A stretch of 57,472 nt of DNA from assembly GCA_002491195.1 (NCBI GenBank), contig DKVL01000050.1, positions 15,780 through 73,251 on the forward strand. Direction: 5' to 3'. Shown one piece after another: positions 1 to 8,755 of this stretch (positions are counted from its first letter, which is position 1; each line of letters opens with the position of its first letter). The DNA is from Lachnospiraceae bacterium UBA7179. GTDB lineage: Bacteria > Bacillota > Clostridia > Lachnospirales > Lachnospiraceae. Position numbers and translations under genes: made by a program. Under the pieces are notes generated by a model that was not told the origin of the DNA, made no database searches, and saw nothing but the letters and a program-made list of their open reading frames with translations.

Positions 1-48
1 TTTGCCTGTTACTGGAACGAAGTGAACAGTAACAAATAGGGGAAGAAA
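1..48. repeat. Short inverted repeat upstream of the lyase
   Basis: TGTTACTG (7-14) and CAGTAACA (27-34) form a perfect 8-bp inverted repeat around a 12-nt loop, ending 14 bases before the lyase start codon. It could be an operator or a leader hairpin. The window edge cuts off the upstream context, so no promoter can be assigned. Confidence 0.4.
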
Positions 49-2028
49 ATGAGAACAGAAGAGAGAAAATATATCCAGGATCTGTATCATCAGATTCAGG
101 CGGCGGAACAACAGATGCGGCATCAGTCAATGCCAAAACTTACAAAAGAAGATTTTTTCTTATTTCATGAGAATGGGAACAGGCTGGTGTATGAAAATGC
201 ATATTTTGGAAGAAGAAAATATCTGACAGTCTATGCTATATTGGCATTGTGGAGCGGGGAACTCCACAAACAGGGAATCCTTGAGGAAAAGGTTGAGGAT
301 TCGGAAATTGAAGCGTATGTAAAACAATTGGAAACCGTTTTGGTAAGCATCTGCTGTGAAGAGCAGTTTTGGGCACTGCCAGCGCATGTGGATTTTGCGC
401 AGATCGATCGTCCAGAGACAAGGTATACGGTTGATCTGTTTGCGGCGGAGACAGCACAGGCCTTGTCTGAGATCGTCCTGCGGCTATATGACAAACTTTC
501 CTGTGAGGTTGTGACGTGTGTGGCGCGCGAAGTGATCGAGCGGGTGCTGCAGCCTTTTGTGACGTCAGCATTTCCCTACAGCTGGTGGGAGACGGATCGC
601 TGCAACTGGTCTGCTGTCTGCGCAGGTTCTATTGGAATGACTGCGATTATGATGGATGCGTTAAACAGTAAGATTATGGAACAGTATATGCCGGATAACC
701 GTGATCAGGATATGTTGATCGCTGGCGATGTCCTGCTGTATCATGATTGTTTCAGACAGCTGCCATCCAACTGGAAAGAGAATTGTCTGAAACGTGTCTG
801 CGATGCGCTTGGGTGTTATTTGGACGGAATGGAGGATGACGGTGCGTGTACGGAAGGCTTAGGCTATTATAATTATGGAATGTCTTTCTACGCGGCATTT
901 GCAGAGGAATACCTGGGATACCAGCAGGGATGCCATGCAGACGGGAGTTTTGGGCAGGAGAGAGAGCAGTTGATGGATCGGGAGAAGTGTGAGCAGATTG
1001 CACTGTTTCAGCAGAAGTGTTATTTTTGGAGTCGTTCTGGAGGCGGTGTCAGTATCAGTTTTTCTGATGGCAGCAAACAGGAATCCTTTCTGCCAGGATT
1101 GACTGCCTATTTAAAACACTGTTATCCTCAGGTCCAGATACCGGATTACACGCTTGCGCGTCCGTTTGACGAGGATGCATGTTATCGTTACCTCACGAAC
1201 GAGCGGAATATCCGTTGGCTAATGCAGTATGCGGACGCGGATATTATTTCGGATCAAAGTGGAAGGCAGGAAAAGGAAATAATAACAGATCTGCTTCCTG
1301 CGGCGCAGTGGTTCATCTGTCAGGATGAAAATGGGAATGGATTTGCGGCAAAAGGCGGCAATAACAACGAGAATCATAATCATAATGATATCGGGCACTT
1401 TTTGTGTGTTTTTAACGGAGAGATGCTGCTGACTGATTTGGGGGCAGGCGAGTACACGAAGGATTACTTTAGTGACAAACGATATGAGATCTTGTGCAAT
1501 CGTTCCATGGGACATTCTGTTCCGATCATAAACGGTGAGGAGCAATGTAAAGGAGCCGAATACTGTGCTGACAGATTTGTGTGGGATAAGGAAACATGCA
1601 CGCTGACGATCTCTTTTGCGGGGGCCTATCCGAAAGGGAGTGTGGACGAGCTGGTGCGCCAGATCAAAATGGAGGACAAGTCTTCTATTAATATAGAAGA
1701 AACACAATTGCAGCATAAAATGCAAATTGAATTGCAAGATTTCTTTGTGATCAATGAAAATACAAAATCAATCACGGAAAATATTGTCACAGAGTATGCG
1801 CCGGTCATACAAGGCAAAGAAGTGTGGATCACAGGTCAGCAGGGGCGGTGCAGGATACAGATCGAAAAGGATAACATGCCGATAAAAATCATACCGTGCG
1901 AACATTATGATCATGCGGGAAATTGTCAGATGATATATCGTATTGTCTGGGATGTCAGTGTCAAAGAGCATGAGAATACGAGCTGTAAGATGTGGATAAC
2001 TTTTTATGACAAGGAGATTTTGAGGTGA
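49..2028 (+). CDS. Heparinase II/III-like polysaccharide lyase
   Basis: This 659-residue protein has the layout of heparinase II/III-type lyases: an alpha-helical N-terminal half rich in Trp and Tyr (about residues 60-390) followed by a beta-rich C-terminal half. The motif ENHNHND at about residues 441-447, followed by GHF and LLTDLGAGEY, is the hallmark of the Hepar_II_III domain, where these His and Asn residues line the active site. Such enzymes cleave uronic-acid-containing polysaccharides by beta-elimination. No signal peptide is visible, so it is probably cytoplasmic and acts on imported oligosaccharides. The start at 49 follows a GGGGAAG ribosome site. The GH88 hydrolase at 45.2 kb would act on the unsaturated products, but the genes are 43 kb apart, so the link is inference. 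The exact substrate cannot be read from sequence. Confidence 0.85.
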   Translation: MRTEERKYIQDLYHQIQAAEQQMRHQSMPKLTKEDFFLFHENGNRLVYENAYFGRRKYLTVYAILALWSGELHKQGILEEKVEDSEIEAYVKQLETVLVSICCEEQFWALPAHVDFAQIDRPETRYTVDLFAAETAQALSEIVLRLYDKLSCEVVTCVAREVIERVLQPFVTSAFPYSWWETDRCNWSAVCAGSIGMTAIMMDALNSKIMEQYMPDNRDQDMLIAGDVLLYHDCFRQLPSNWKENCLKRVCDALGCYLDGMEDDGACTEGLGYYNYGMSFYAAFAEEYLGYQQGCHADGSFGQEREQLMDREKCEQIALFQQKCYFWSRSGGGVSISFSDGSKQESFLPGLTAYLKHCYPQVQIPDYTLARPFDEDACYRYLTNERNIRWLMQYADADIISDQSGRQEKEIITDLLPAAQWFICQDENGNGFAAKGGNNNENHNHNDIGHFLCVFNGEMLLTDLGAGEYTKDYFSDKRYEILCNRSMGHSVPIINGEEQCKGAEYCADRFVWDKETCTLTISFAGAYPKGSVDELVRQIKMEDKSSINIEETQLQHKMQIELQDFFVINENTKSITENIVTEYAPVIQGKEVWITGQQGRCRIQIEKDNMPIKIIPCEHYDHAGNCQMIYRIVWDVSVKEHENTSCKMWITFYDKEILR

Positions 2029-2057
2029 CATCCACATTTTTATGCACAATATCCACA
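1991..2057. promoter_or_regulatory. Small group of DnaA-box-like 9-mers
   Basis: Four 9-mers lie within 67 bp at the end of the lyase gene and just after it: TGTGGATAA at 1991-1999 (complement of the perfect box TTATCCACA), ACATCCACA at 2028-2036, TTATGCACA at 2040-2048 (fits TTATNCACA) and ATATCCACA at 2049-2057. The last two are directly adjacent. The first is in coding sequence and may be chance. The following stretch to the galE start is AT-rich. Confidence 0.3.
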
Positions 2058-2267
2058 AAAATGTAGGGGAAGAATCCTTTGTAAATATCTAAAAATGTAT
2101 AAAATGTTAAAATTTTGGAAATTTTTTTAGAAAAAAGTGGAGTTGGTTATGGTCAATTTTACGTCAAAAAATAGTAATTATGCTATTGTTTTCTGTTTGC
2201 AAAAGGGATATCATAAAAAGTGGGTATTAGGAACTGATCATAAAAAGCGAAAATGGAGGTAGACAAT

Positions 2268-3284
2268 ATGGCAATTTTAGTTACGGGCGGTGCTGGATTT
2301 ATCGGCAGTCACACAGTAGTAGAACTTCAAAACGCAGGTTATGATGTAGTCGTGGTGGACAACTTATCCAACGCGAGCGTCAAATCCTTACAGCGCGTGG
2401 AGAAGATTACAGGGAGACCGGTCACGTTCTATAAGGCGGACATTCTTGACAGGGATGCGATGGAAAAGATCTTTGACAATGAAGAGATTGATTCCTGCAT
2501 TCACTTTGCAGGTTTAAAGGCGGTCGGGGAGTCCGTTCAGAAGCCATGGGAATACTATAACAACAATATTGCAGGTACATTGACGCTCGTGGATGTAATG
2601 AGAAAGCATGGCTGCAAGAATATTATTTTCTCGTCTTCTGCTACAGTGTATGGAGATCCCGCGTTTATTCCGATTACTGAGGAGTGCCCGAAGGGACAGT
2701 GTACCAATCCCTACGGCTGGACAAAGTCCATGCTGGAGCAGATTTTGACGGATATGCAGAAGGCTGACCCAGAGTGGAATGTGATTCTTCTTCGCTACTT
2801 TAATCCGATCGGGGCGCATCAGAGCGGAACGATGGGGGAGAATCCCAACGGAATCCCTAACAATCTGATGCCATACATCACGCAGGTAGCAGTGGGCAAA
2901 CTTGAGAAACTTGGGGTATTTGGCAATGATTACGATACGCATGACGGAACAGGCGTCAGGGACTACATCCATGTTGTGGACCTCGCTGTGGGCCATGTGA
3001 AGGCGCTGAAGAAGATTGAGGAGAAGGCAGGGCTCTGCATCTATAACCTTGGCACAGGAGTGGGTTACAGTGTGCTTGATATCGTAAAGAACTTTGAGGA
3101 AGCGACAGGCGTGAAGATTCCGTATGAGATCAAGCCAAGACGCGCAGGCGATATTGCAACCTGCTACGCAGATGCTACAAAGGCTAAGGAAGAGCTTGGC
3201 TGGACTGCACAGTATGGCATTAAGGAGATGTGTGCAGACAGCTGGAGATGGCAGTCGAACAATCCGAATGGATATGATGATTAA
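2268..3284 (+). CDS. galE: UDP-glucose 4-epimerase
   Basis: GalE interconverts UDP-glucose and UDP-galactose in the Leloir pathway and for surface polysaccharide synthesis; it is a cytosolic NAD-dependent short-chain dehydrogenase. The N-terminal Rossmann motif TGGAGFIGS, the SSSATVYG segment near residues 121-128 and the catalytic YGWTK (Tyr149, Lys153, the numbering of E. coli GalE) are all present. The 338-residue length is normal. An in-frame ATG at 2253 overlaps the ribosome site GGAGGT at 2255-2260, so the ATG at 2268, six to seven bases after it, is chosen. The gene stands alone and ends in a hairpin terminator shared with the convergent prs gene. Confidence 0.97.
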   Translation: MAILVTGGAGFIGSHTVVELQNAGYDVVVVDNLSNASVKSLQRVEKITGRPVTFYKADILDRDAMEKIFDNEEIDSCIHFAGLKAVGESVQKPWEYYNNNIAGTLTLVDVMRKHGCKNIIFSSSATVYGDPAFIPITEECPKGQCTNPYGWTKSMLEQILTDMQKADPEWNVILLRYFNPIGAHQSGTMGENPNGIPNNLMPYITQVAVGKLEKLGVFGNDYDTHDGTGVRDYIHVVDLAVGHVKALKKIEEKAGLCIYNLGTGVGYSVLDIVKNFEEATGVKIPYEIKPRRAGDIATCYADATKAKEELGWTAQYGIKEMCADSWRWQSNNPNGYDD

Positions 3285-3296
3285 GGAAATAAAGAT

Positions 3297-3326
3297 AAAA
3301 ATACCGCAGTGATCTGCGGTATTTTT
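3297..3326. terminator. Bidirectional terminator between galE and prs
   Basis: ATACCGCAG (3301-3309) pairs perfectly with CTGCGGTAT (3314-3322) around a TGAT loop. An A-run precedes it and a T-run follows it, so it can act as an intrinsic terminator for both convergent genes. Confidence 0.9.
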
Positions 3327-3327
3327 A

Positions 3328-4524
3328 TTAGCGGGTTGTTGGTATCTCTCCGTTTTTATAGCGGTTGATGTAGCTGTGAATCCTTTCATTGGGATTCAGC
3401 AGATCGCTGATGGAAGAGTCGTGATTCAGGGTATCGATAATATATGCAATATATTTGCTCATGTCACAGCTGATATACCATTCCTTTTCCAGCAGCTCTG
3501 GTTTCTGGTAGATCAAATTCGTGGTGAGAACCCTGTAGATCAAGCCCTGGCTGCATGCGTCGTCAAATTTGTCAATTCCAGCTGTGAACAGACCGAAAGT
3601 GGCAGCGGCAAAGATGCGTTTGGCCTTGCGTTTCTTGAGGTCTGTGGCAACTTCGATCATACTCTCTCCGGAGGAGATCATGTCGTCTACGATGATGACA
3701 TCCTTCCCCTCTACGCTGCTTCCGAGAAATTCGTGAGCTACGATCGGATTGCGTCCATTTTCAACCCTGGTGTAATCGCGCCGTTTATAAAACATTCCCA
3801 TATCAAGTCCCATCACGTTTGCCATATAGATCGCACGGCTCATTCCCCCCTCATCGGGGCTGATGATCATCATGTGGTCCGAATCAATGGTCAGGTCGGG
3901 GACATGATTTAACAGTCCTTTGATAAACTGATAGGTAGGCGATACCGTCTCAAAGCCATTCAGCGGAATTGCGTTCTGCACACGTGGATCATGCGCGTCA
4001 AAAGTGATAATGTTGTCAACTCCCATCTTGACCATCTCCTGCAGCGCAAGCGCACAGTCAAGGGATTCCCGGGAGTTTCTCTTGTGCTGGCGGCTTTCAT
4101 ACAGATAGGGCATGATCACAGTGATGCGCCTTGACTTACCGCCAATGGCAGCGATAATCCGCTTTAAGTCCTGATAATGGTCGTCAGGCGACATATGGTT
4201 TTCCTGCCCGCACAGAGAGTAGGTCAGACTGTAGTTTGTGACATCCACCAGCAGATAGATGTCATCGCCGCGCACAGATTCTAAGATTTCGCCTTTTGCC
4301 TCACCGGTTCCAAAACGCGGAACGCGTGTGTTGATAATATAGGAATCGCGTTGATAGCCGGCAAATGCGAGAGAATCCTTGTGCTCACTCTCACGTTCAG
4401 CTCTCCATTTGACAAGGTATTTGTCCACCTTGTCTCCGAGCTCCTTGCAGCCACTTAAAGGAATGATGCCTAATGAACCTACAGGTATTGAATTGAGATT
4501 TCTTTTTTCCCCACGAACTGGCAT
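3328..4524 (-). CDS. prs: Ribose-phosphate pyrophosphokinase (PRPP synthetase)
   Basis: PRPP synthetase transfers pyrophosphate from ATP to ribose 5-phosphate, supplying nucleotide, His and Trp synthesis. The PRPP-binding signature VIIVDDMISSGESM lies near residues 273-287, and YESRQHKRNSRES matches the flexible catalytic-loop and ATP-site region. At 398 residues it is longer than the classical form of about 315, with an N-terminal extension and a C-terminal tail; I recall similar long forms in Lachnospiraceae. It is the last gene of the leftward block murC, dnaD-like, dnaC-like, prs, starting 51 bases after the loader gene, and is probably co-transcribed with it. Confidence 0.93.
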   Translation of the reverse strand: MPVRGEKRNLNSIPVGSLGIIPLSGCKELGDKVDKYLVKWRAERESEHKDSLAFAGYQRDSYIINTRVPRFGTGEAKGEILESVRGDDIYLLVDVTNYSLTYSLCGQENHMSPDDHYQDLKRIIAAIGGKSRRITVIMPYLYESRQHKRNSRESLDCALALQEMVKMGVDNIITFDAHDPRVQNAIPLNGFETVSPTYQFIKGLLNHVPDLTIDSDHMMIISPDEGGMSRAIYMANVMGLDMGMFYKRRDYTRVENGRNPIVAHEFLGSSVEGKDVIIVDDMISSGESMIEVATDLKKRKAKRIFAAATFGLFTAGIDKFDDACSQGLIYRVLTTNLIYQKPELLEKEWYISCDMSKYIAYIIDTLNHDSSISDLLNPNERIHSYINRYKNGEIPTTR

Positions 4525-4575
4525 TGAAAAATCCTCGCTTTCTATATTGTTTTGTGTATTATTTCTGTATGAACT

Positions 4576-5562
4576 TCAATTTTCATTTGTCTGTTTGTTA
4601 GTGGAAGCTGTCTTCTTCTGCATCCGGATGTCCCGGCCAGTCAGCTTGCATATATCATAATTGCTTGTGATGCGGGAAAAGATTCTGTCGGAATAACGGT
4701 CCCGCAGTTCTCCAAGTGAAAGATTTGTTGTAATAATGGTAGCTTTTTTGCGCAGATGTCTGTTGTTCAGGCAGGAAAAAAGCTGGGAGGAAACAAAGGA
4801 ATTGGTGAGCTCTGTTCCCAGGTCATCGATGATCAGCAGGTCGCAGTCGCAGATGTCATCGGAGATGCCGGATGCCGCCTCAGTGCTGTCCTTGTCAAAA
4901 GTACTTTTTGACAGGATATCGAAAAGCTGGAAAGCGCTAAAGTAGATCACTAAGTTTCCCTGGTCGATCAATTCTTTTGCAATACAGCAGGATAGAAAAG
5001 ACTTACCCGTTCCTACTGTACCATAAAAAAACAGGTTACGGTAGTCCTTATTGAAGTTTTTCACAAAATTTTGGCATATTTGTACAGCTTTTGTAAATTT
5101 TTCGAGATCCTCTCCCGCATAATAGTCATAGGAAAGCGCATGAAAATTTTCCGTCATGAGCAGGTTTTTGATGTGGGACTGTTCGTAAATCAGGTTGATC
5201 TCTTCTGCGCGGAAACAGCTGCACTTCTGGCTGCCAATGTAGCCGGTGTCGCAGCATTTGTCACATTCATAGACTGGTGACAGGAAGTCCTCGGAAAAAC
5301 CGTACGCGCGCAGCAGTTCCTTTTTTTTCCTGGAGAGTTCTTTCAGGTGTTGTTTTAACTCTGGCAGTGCGTTTTCATTTCCGCCAAGAAGTTTTCGTCC
5401 CTGCTCTATGGAGATGGAGGCAACCTGTCTGTCCAACTCCTCATAGGCCGGGATCTGCTGGTATACAGTTTCGGTATTGTGTTCTACCCGGCGTCTGACA
5501 GCGCGCTGTTTCTCCTCATAGGAGCGCATGATCGCATCATATTGGCTGTTTGTCAGTGGCAT
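4576..5562 (-). CDS. Replicative helicase loader (DnaC/DnaI-like AAA+ ATPase)
   Basis: This 328-residue protein loads the replicative helicase onto DNA. It has an N-terminal helical region (1-95), a Cys cluster that probably binds zinc (Cys100, 103, 104, 114, 116), Walker A GTVGTGKS at 181-188, Walker B LLIIDDLGTE at about 242-251 and an Arg-rich sensor region near SDRIFSRITSNYD. The Cys-rich N-terminal region with a DnaC-type ATPase matches Firmicutes DnaI-type loaders. The IstB transposition helper is related, but no IS21-type transposase is adjacent and the next gene is DnaD-like, so the replication role is preferred. It starts 27 bases after the dnaD-like gene, which fits an operon. Confidence 0.88.
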   Translation of the reverse strand: MPLTNSQYDAIMRSYEEKQRAVRRRVEHNTETVYQQIPAYEELDRQVASISIEQGRKLLGGNENALPELKQHLKELSRKKKELLRAYGFSEDFLSPVYECDKCCDTGYIGSQKCSCFRAEEINLIYEQSHIKNLLMTENFHALSYDYYAGEDLEKFTKAVQICQNFVKNFNKDYRNLFFYGTVGTGKSFLSCCIAKELIDQGNLVIYFSAFQLFDILSKSTFDKDSTEAASGISDDICDCDLLIIDDLGTELTNSFVSSQLFSCLNNRHLRKKATIITTNLSLGELRDRYSDRIFSRITSNYDICKLTGRDIRMQKKTASTNKQTNEN

Positions 5563-5589
5563 CTGCTTTACCTCGTTTGTTATTTGGAA

Positions 5590-6762
5590 TTAATTACTTA
5601 ATATATTTTGCTCCAATTCATCAAAATCGTAAGTGTTTTGTGCGAAATTGTTGAATTTATTTTTGGTTACGATATTATCTGTTCTATTATTTTTGCGCAG
5701 CTTGTCCGTATTCTGGGAAACGCGCTTGTAGGCTGCATCTGCCGCTGGAATATCTGCCTTGCGGTGAACGCCCGCCTGATACCATTTGGTGAGAATTCCG
5801 TCCGCGTATGCAAAGCGGTGGGTGTCTGTCGTCATAACCGTTTTGTCACAGGCCTCCTGAATCACGTCCAGCAGAAAACCATATTCCTTTGTCCATTTAT
5901 TGATGTATTCGAGCTCTTTTGGAGCTGGATTGGTATTTTTGCCAAGTGACTTCATGATCGAGTAGACTACTTTGTCGTATTTGCGTGAGGCATTCTGCGC
6001 ATCGCCTGGTGAAGTGATGCCCTGTTCGTGCCATGACAAAGCTACTTTTTCGATATACCGGAAATCCTTCTTGCCGCGCTCAACACAGTGCTGAACCAGA
6101 TAGTCGATCAGGTCTGTCGAGAAATCAAGTCTGTCATACAAGAAGAGGATGGTTTCCATATCGCTGCGTGTCAGTGGTCTTGCGACATACTGTTCTGTGA
6201 CCATCAGCAGCTGTTCAATTTCCTCATTGCTCTTGAAATTTTTGAGTTCATCAAGCGTATAGTCCGGTTTGGTAATTGCAGCATCTATAGTTCCATTTGC
6301 GGGCCGGCTGCCCGCAGCTGCGGTAGTACGATTCGCAGCTAACGGAGTCATTCCGGCTCTGGCAGTCATGCCCGTTTGCATGGAGGCCGGTCTTATAAAG
6401 GATAGGACCGGAGTGATACGGGGTGCCACTCTGGGCGCCTCGTAGCTGCTTTCGACAGAAAGCATGTGTTCGAGGGATAGAACCCTGATTCCGGACAAAT
6501 TGTGAGCCGCGTCGAAGTCAAGTGCCAGCAGCTGTCTGGACTCCCAATACGTCAGCGACCGAAGCACATCTTTTTCTGTATAGTTAAACTTGTCCGCGAT
6601 ATCAGTCACGCTTGTTGGGAGATTCGCGTTCATCATGCGGATCAGAAAAAGATAGATTTTGAGCTGTGCGTCGTTGGCGTCTGCCATGTACTCGTCGATG
6701 AACAAGTTGGAAATGCTTGTCTGGTCATTTGTGGCAGCCCGATAAATATTGACACGATTCAT
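5590..6762 (-). CDS. DnaD-domain primosomal protein
   Basis: This 390-residue protein has an N-terminal winged-helix-like region (about 20-110, SVTDIADKFNYTEKDVLRSLTYWE) and a C-terminal DnaD-type helical domain (about 180-340, with LDVIQEACDKTVMTTDTHRFAYADGIL split across predicted helices). An Ala/Pro/Thr-rich linker joins them at about 130-165. DnaD and DnaB proteins of Firmicutes remodel DNA and recruit the helicase loader at origins. Direct coupling to the loader gene supports this. A minus-strand promoter and DnaA-box cluster lie upstream. The start is supported by GGAGG seven to eight bases before the ATG. Confidence 0.85.
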   Translation of the reverse strand: MNRVNIYRAATNDQTSISNLFIDEYMADANDAQLKIYLFLIRMMNANLPTSVTDIADKFNYTEKDVLRSLTYWESRQLLALDFDAAHNLSGIRVLSLEHMLSVESSYEAPRVAPRITPVLSFIRPASMQTGMTARAGMTPLAANRTTAAAGSRPANGTIDAAITKPDYTLDELKNFKSNEEIEQLLMVTEQYVARPLTRSDMETILFLYDRLDFSTDLIDYLVQHCVERGKKDFRYIEKVALSWHEQGITSPGDAQNASRKYDKVVYSIMKSLGKNTNPAPKELEYINKWTKEYGFLLDVIQEACDKTVMTTDTHRFAYADGILTKWYQAGVHRKADIPAADAAYKRVSQNTDKLRKNNRTDNIVTKNKFNNFAQNTYDFDELEQNILSN

Positions 6763-6838
6763 AAGAAACCTCCGTCCGGTTATAAATTCCTTAGTATTGA
6801 TCCGGCGTGGGAGCCGCCGACATCTGTAAGGTAAGTGT

Positions 6839-6866
6839 ATTGTAGCACACTTGGAGAAAAAAGCAA
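6839..6866 (-). promoter_or_regulatory. Promoter of the dnaD-like/loader operon
   Basis: Read on the minus strand, TTGCTT (6866-6861) and TACAAT (6844-6839) are separated by 16 bases, close to the housekeeping sigma consensus. Transcription would begin near 6832, about 70 bases before the dnaD-like start codon. The nearest DnaA boxes lie about 50 bp upstream of the -35 element. Confidence 0.6.
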
Positions 6867-6913
6867 GCCCCCGACAGCGCTCAAACCCTTGTGATTACTG
6901 GATTTTTGGACAG

Positions 6914-7083
6914 TGTGGATTATGTGGATAATGTGGATATCCATATTGGGGATGGTTCCAATCCCTTGCGAAATCACAAAGGTAACATGTGGATTTTTAA
7001 GAACGAAATGTGGATGAAAATAAAAAATATCCACACCCTTTTTTGACGATTTGGTCACAAAAAAATGTGGATAATGTGGATAA
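6914..7083. promoter_or_regulatory. DnaA-box cluster upstream of the helicase-loading genes
   Basis: Eight 9-mers match or nearly match the DnaA box TTATCCACA. On the plus strand as complements these are TGTGGATTA 6914-6922, TGTGGATAA 6923-6931, TGTGGATAT 6932-6940, TGTGGATTT 6988-6996, TGTGGATGA 7009-7017, TGTGGATAA 7066-7074 and TGTGGATAA 7075-7083; one, ATATCCACA 7027-7035, is in the opposite orientation. The first three abut with exact 9-bp spacing, and the last two abut and end at the murC stop codon. Three are perfect boxes. They fill the gap between murC and the dnaD-like promoter, so DnaA may control the operon or be held here. Confidence 0.75.
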
Positions 7084-8463
7084 TTAGATTCCAAGCAGGC
7101 TTTCACCGATTTTTACGACATCTCCGGCGCCCATAGTTATCAACAAATCACCGTCGATACAATTTTTTAGTAAAAAATTTTCAATCTCATCAAAACTCTG
7201 GAAATAATAACATTCTGTTCCTATCTTCTCCAATTCAAAGAGGAGGTCTTTGGAACTGATGCCAATGGTATTTTTTTCGCGGGCGGCGTAGATCTCTGTC
7301 AGCACAACCTTGTCAGCGAGCGAGAGTGCCTTGGCAAAATCCTTTAAAAATGCCTTTGTGCGCGTGTAAGTGTGTGGTTGGAACACACACCATAGCGTCT
7401 TGTGCGGATACTTTACAGCAGCCTTTAAGGTGGCGGTGATTTCTGTCGGGTGGTGTGCGTAGTCGTCGAGGATTTTAATGCCGGCAACTTCGCCTTTGAG
7501 TTCAAAGCGTCTGTCCGTTCCAGAGAAGGTGGACAGGGCATTGTGTACGATATTGGTATCAATGCCAAGAATATCCATCAGAGCAAGGACGGACAGAGAA
7601 TTCAGAATATTGTGTTCACCAACAACGCCAAGTTTGACAGAGCCGCATAATTCTCCTTTTTTGACAAGCGTGTAGGAGGCGCGCCCAAACTCATCGTAGA
7701 CAGCGTCAGTAAAGCTGTAGTCGGCCGAAGCTTCTGTACCAAAAGTGATGACTTTGCAGCGCAATCCCTCCACAAGCTGTTCGAGATGGTCAATCGCCTT
7801 GTTAATGATCAGATAGCCGTCATCGGGAAGAATCTCGGCAAATCTTCGGAACGAGTGACGGATATCGTTGATATCTTTGAAAAAGTCCATATGGTCCTCT
7901 TCGATGTTCAGGATGATGCTGATGCGGGGGAAGAAACTCAAAAAGGAGTTTGTATATTCACACGCTTCTGTCACAAAATAGTCCGATCTGCCAACGCGGA
8001 TGTTGCCGCCGATCGATTTGAGGATTCCGCCGATCGACAGGGTGGGGTCAGCGTCCGCAGCAAGAAGCACCTCGGATATCATGGAGGTGGTTGTTGTTTT
8101 TCCGTGTGTACCGCTGATCGCGATGGGCATTTTGTAATTTTTCATGATCTGTCCAAGTAAATCGGCGCGTGTCATGAGGGGAATCTGCTGCTCTGCGGCG
8201 GCGGCAAACTCCGGATTGTCATGTGCGATGGCTGCAGTGTACACGACAAGGTCGATCGAGTCATTGATGTTGCTTGCCATCTGAGGATAGTTGATCCTGG
8301 CTCCCATGGAGGTAAGATGCTGCGTGAGCGGGGATTTTTTTGTATCCGAACCGCTGACGGTAAAGCCCGCTTCGATTAAGATCTGGGCAAGACCGGACAT
8401 GCTGATTCCTCCGATTCCGATGAAATGTACATGGATGGGGGTGTTGAAATTTATCTGGTACAT
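7084..8463 (-). CDS. murC: UDP-N-acetylmuramate--L-alanine ligase
   Basis: MurC adds L-alanine to UDP-MurNAc with ATP, the first amino-acid step of peptidoglycan precursor synthesis in the cytosol. The nucleotide-sugar motif FIGIGGISMSG is at about residues 14-24, the ATP loop SGTHGKTTT at 117-125, and the Mur ligase segment DDYAHHPTEI lies in the C-terminal third. The 459-residue length is normal for the family. The stop codon touches the last DnaA box. It is followed on the same strand by the dnaD-like, loader and prs genes after a 321-bp gap that has its own promoter. Confidence 0.97.
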   Translation of the reverse strand: MYQINFNTPIHVHFIGIGGISMSGLAQILIEAGFTVSGSDTKKSPLTQHLTSMGARINYPQMASNINDSIDLVVYTAAIAHDNPEFAAAAEQQIPLMTRADLLGQIMKNYKMPIAISGTHGKTTTTSMISEVLLAADADPTLSIGGILKSIGGNIRVGRSDYFVTEACEYTNSFLSFFPRISIILNIEEDHMDFFKDINDIRHSFRRFAEILPDDGYLIINKAIDHLEQLVEGLRCKVITFGTEASADYSFTDAVYDEFGRASYTLVKKGELCGSVKLGVVGEHNILNSLSVLALMDILGIDTNIVHNALSTFSGTDRRFELKGEVAGIKILDDYAHHPTEITATLKAAVKYPHKTLWCVFQPHTYTRTKAFLKDFAKALSLADKVVLTEIYAAREKNTIGISSKDLLFELEKIGTECYYFQSFDEIENFLLKNCIDGDLLITMGAGDVVKIGESLLGI

Positions 8464-8624
8464 GATTTGAAGTTCCTTCCTATCTCTTTATTATGGTTCA
8501 CATGTTCGAAACAACAGATTCCTGATCTGATAGTATGTATTTGTTTCATTTTATTGTGATACCACTATTAATATACACCTCATAGGATAACTTTTCCATA
8601 GTTTATGAGAAATAAAATTTGGTT

Positions 8625-8663
8625 GTTAAAGTTGTTCCCTTTAACGGAAATGTATGTTATAAT
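8625..8663 (+). promoter_or_regulatory. Candidate glgCD promoter with palindromic operator
   Basis: GTTAAAG (8625-8631) and CTTTAAC (8639-8645) form a perfect 7-bp inverted repeat around a 7-nt spacer, 12 bases upstream of a perfect -10 hexamer TATAAT (8658-8663). The palindrome covers the place where a -35 element would sit; the hexamer there is poor. This arrangement suggests a repressor or activator site, but the protein is unknown. Confidence 0.45.
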
Positions 8664-8692
8664 AAGTCAGGGTGTGTTCTATGCGAAAGTAC

Positions 8693-8755
8693 GCTAAGGA
8701 ACAGTTAAGAAATAGCACAGAGAATGTGGAAGCTATTTCATGACAGTTCCTAAGC
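8693..8755. repeat. Long hairpin repeat in the glgC leader
   Basis: Two 24-nt arms (8693-8716 and 8732-8755) pair at 20 of 24 positions plus one wobble around a 15-nt loop. The outer part reads GCTAAGGAACAGTT on the left and ACAGTTCCTAAGC on the right. The arms share the GGAAC/GTTCC core and the 15-nt loop length with the hairpin at 12304-12356. The right arm ends 29 bases before the glgC start codon, so the mRNA could carry it. Confidence 0.65.

Noticed and set aside
2514..3389. 291-codon antisense ORF across galE and the terminator
   Set aside because: It runs opposite galE and through the hairpin terminator; galE is the real gene.
6914..7083. Chromosomal origin (oriC)
   Set aside because: Several DnaA boxes exist, but dnaA and dnaN are not nearby and no AT-rich unwinding region of the usual form is evident.
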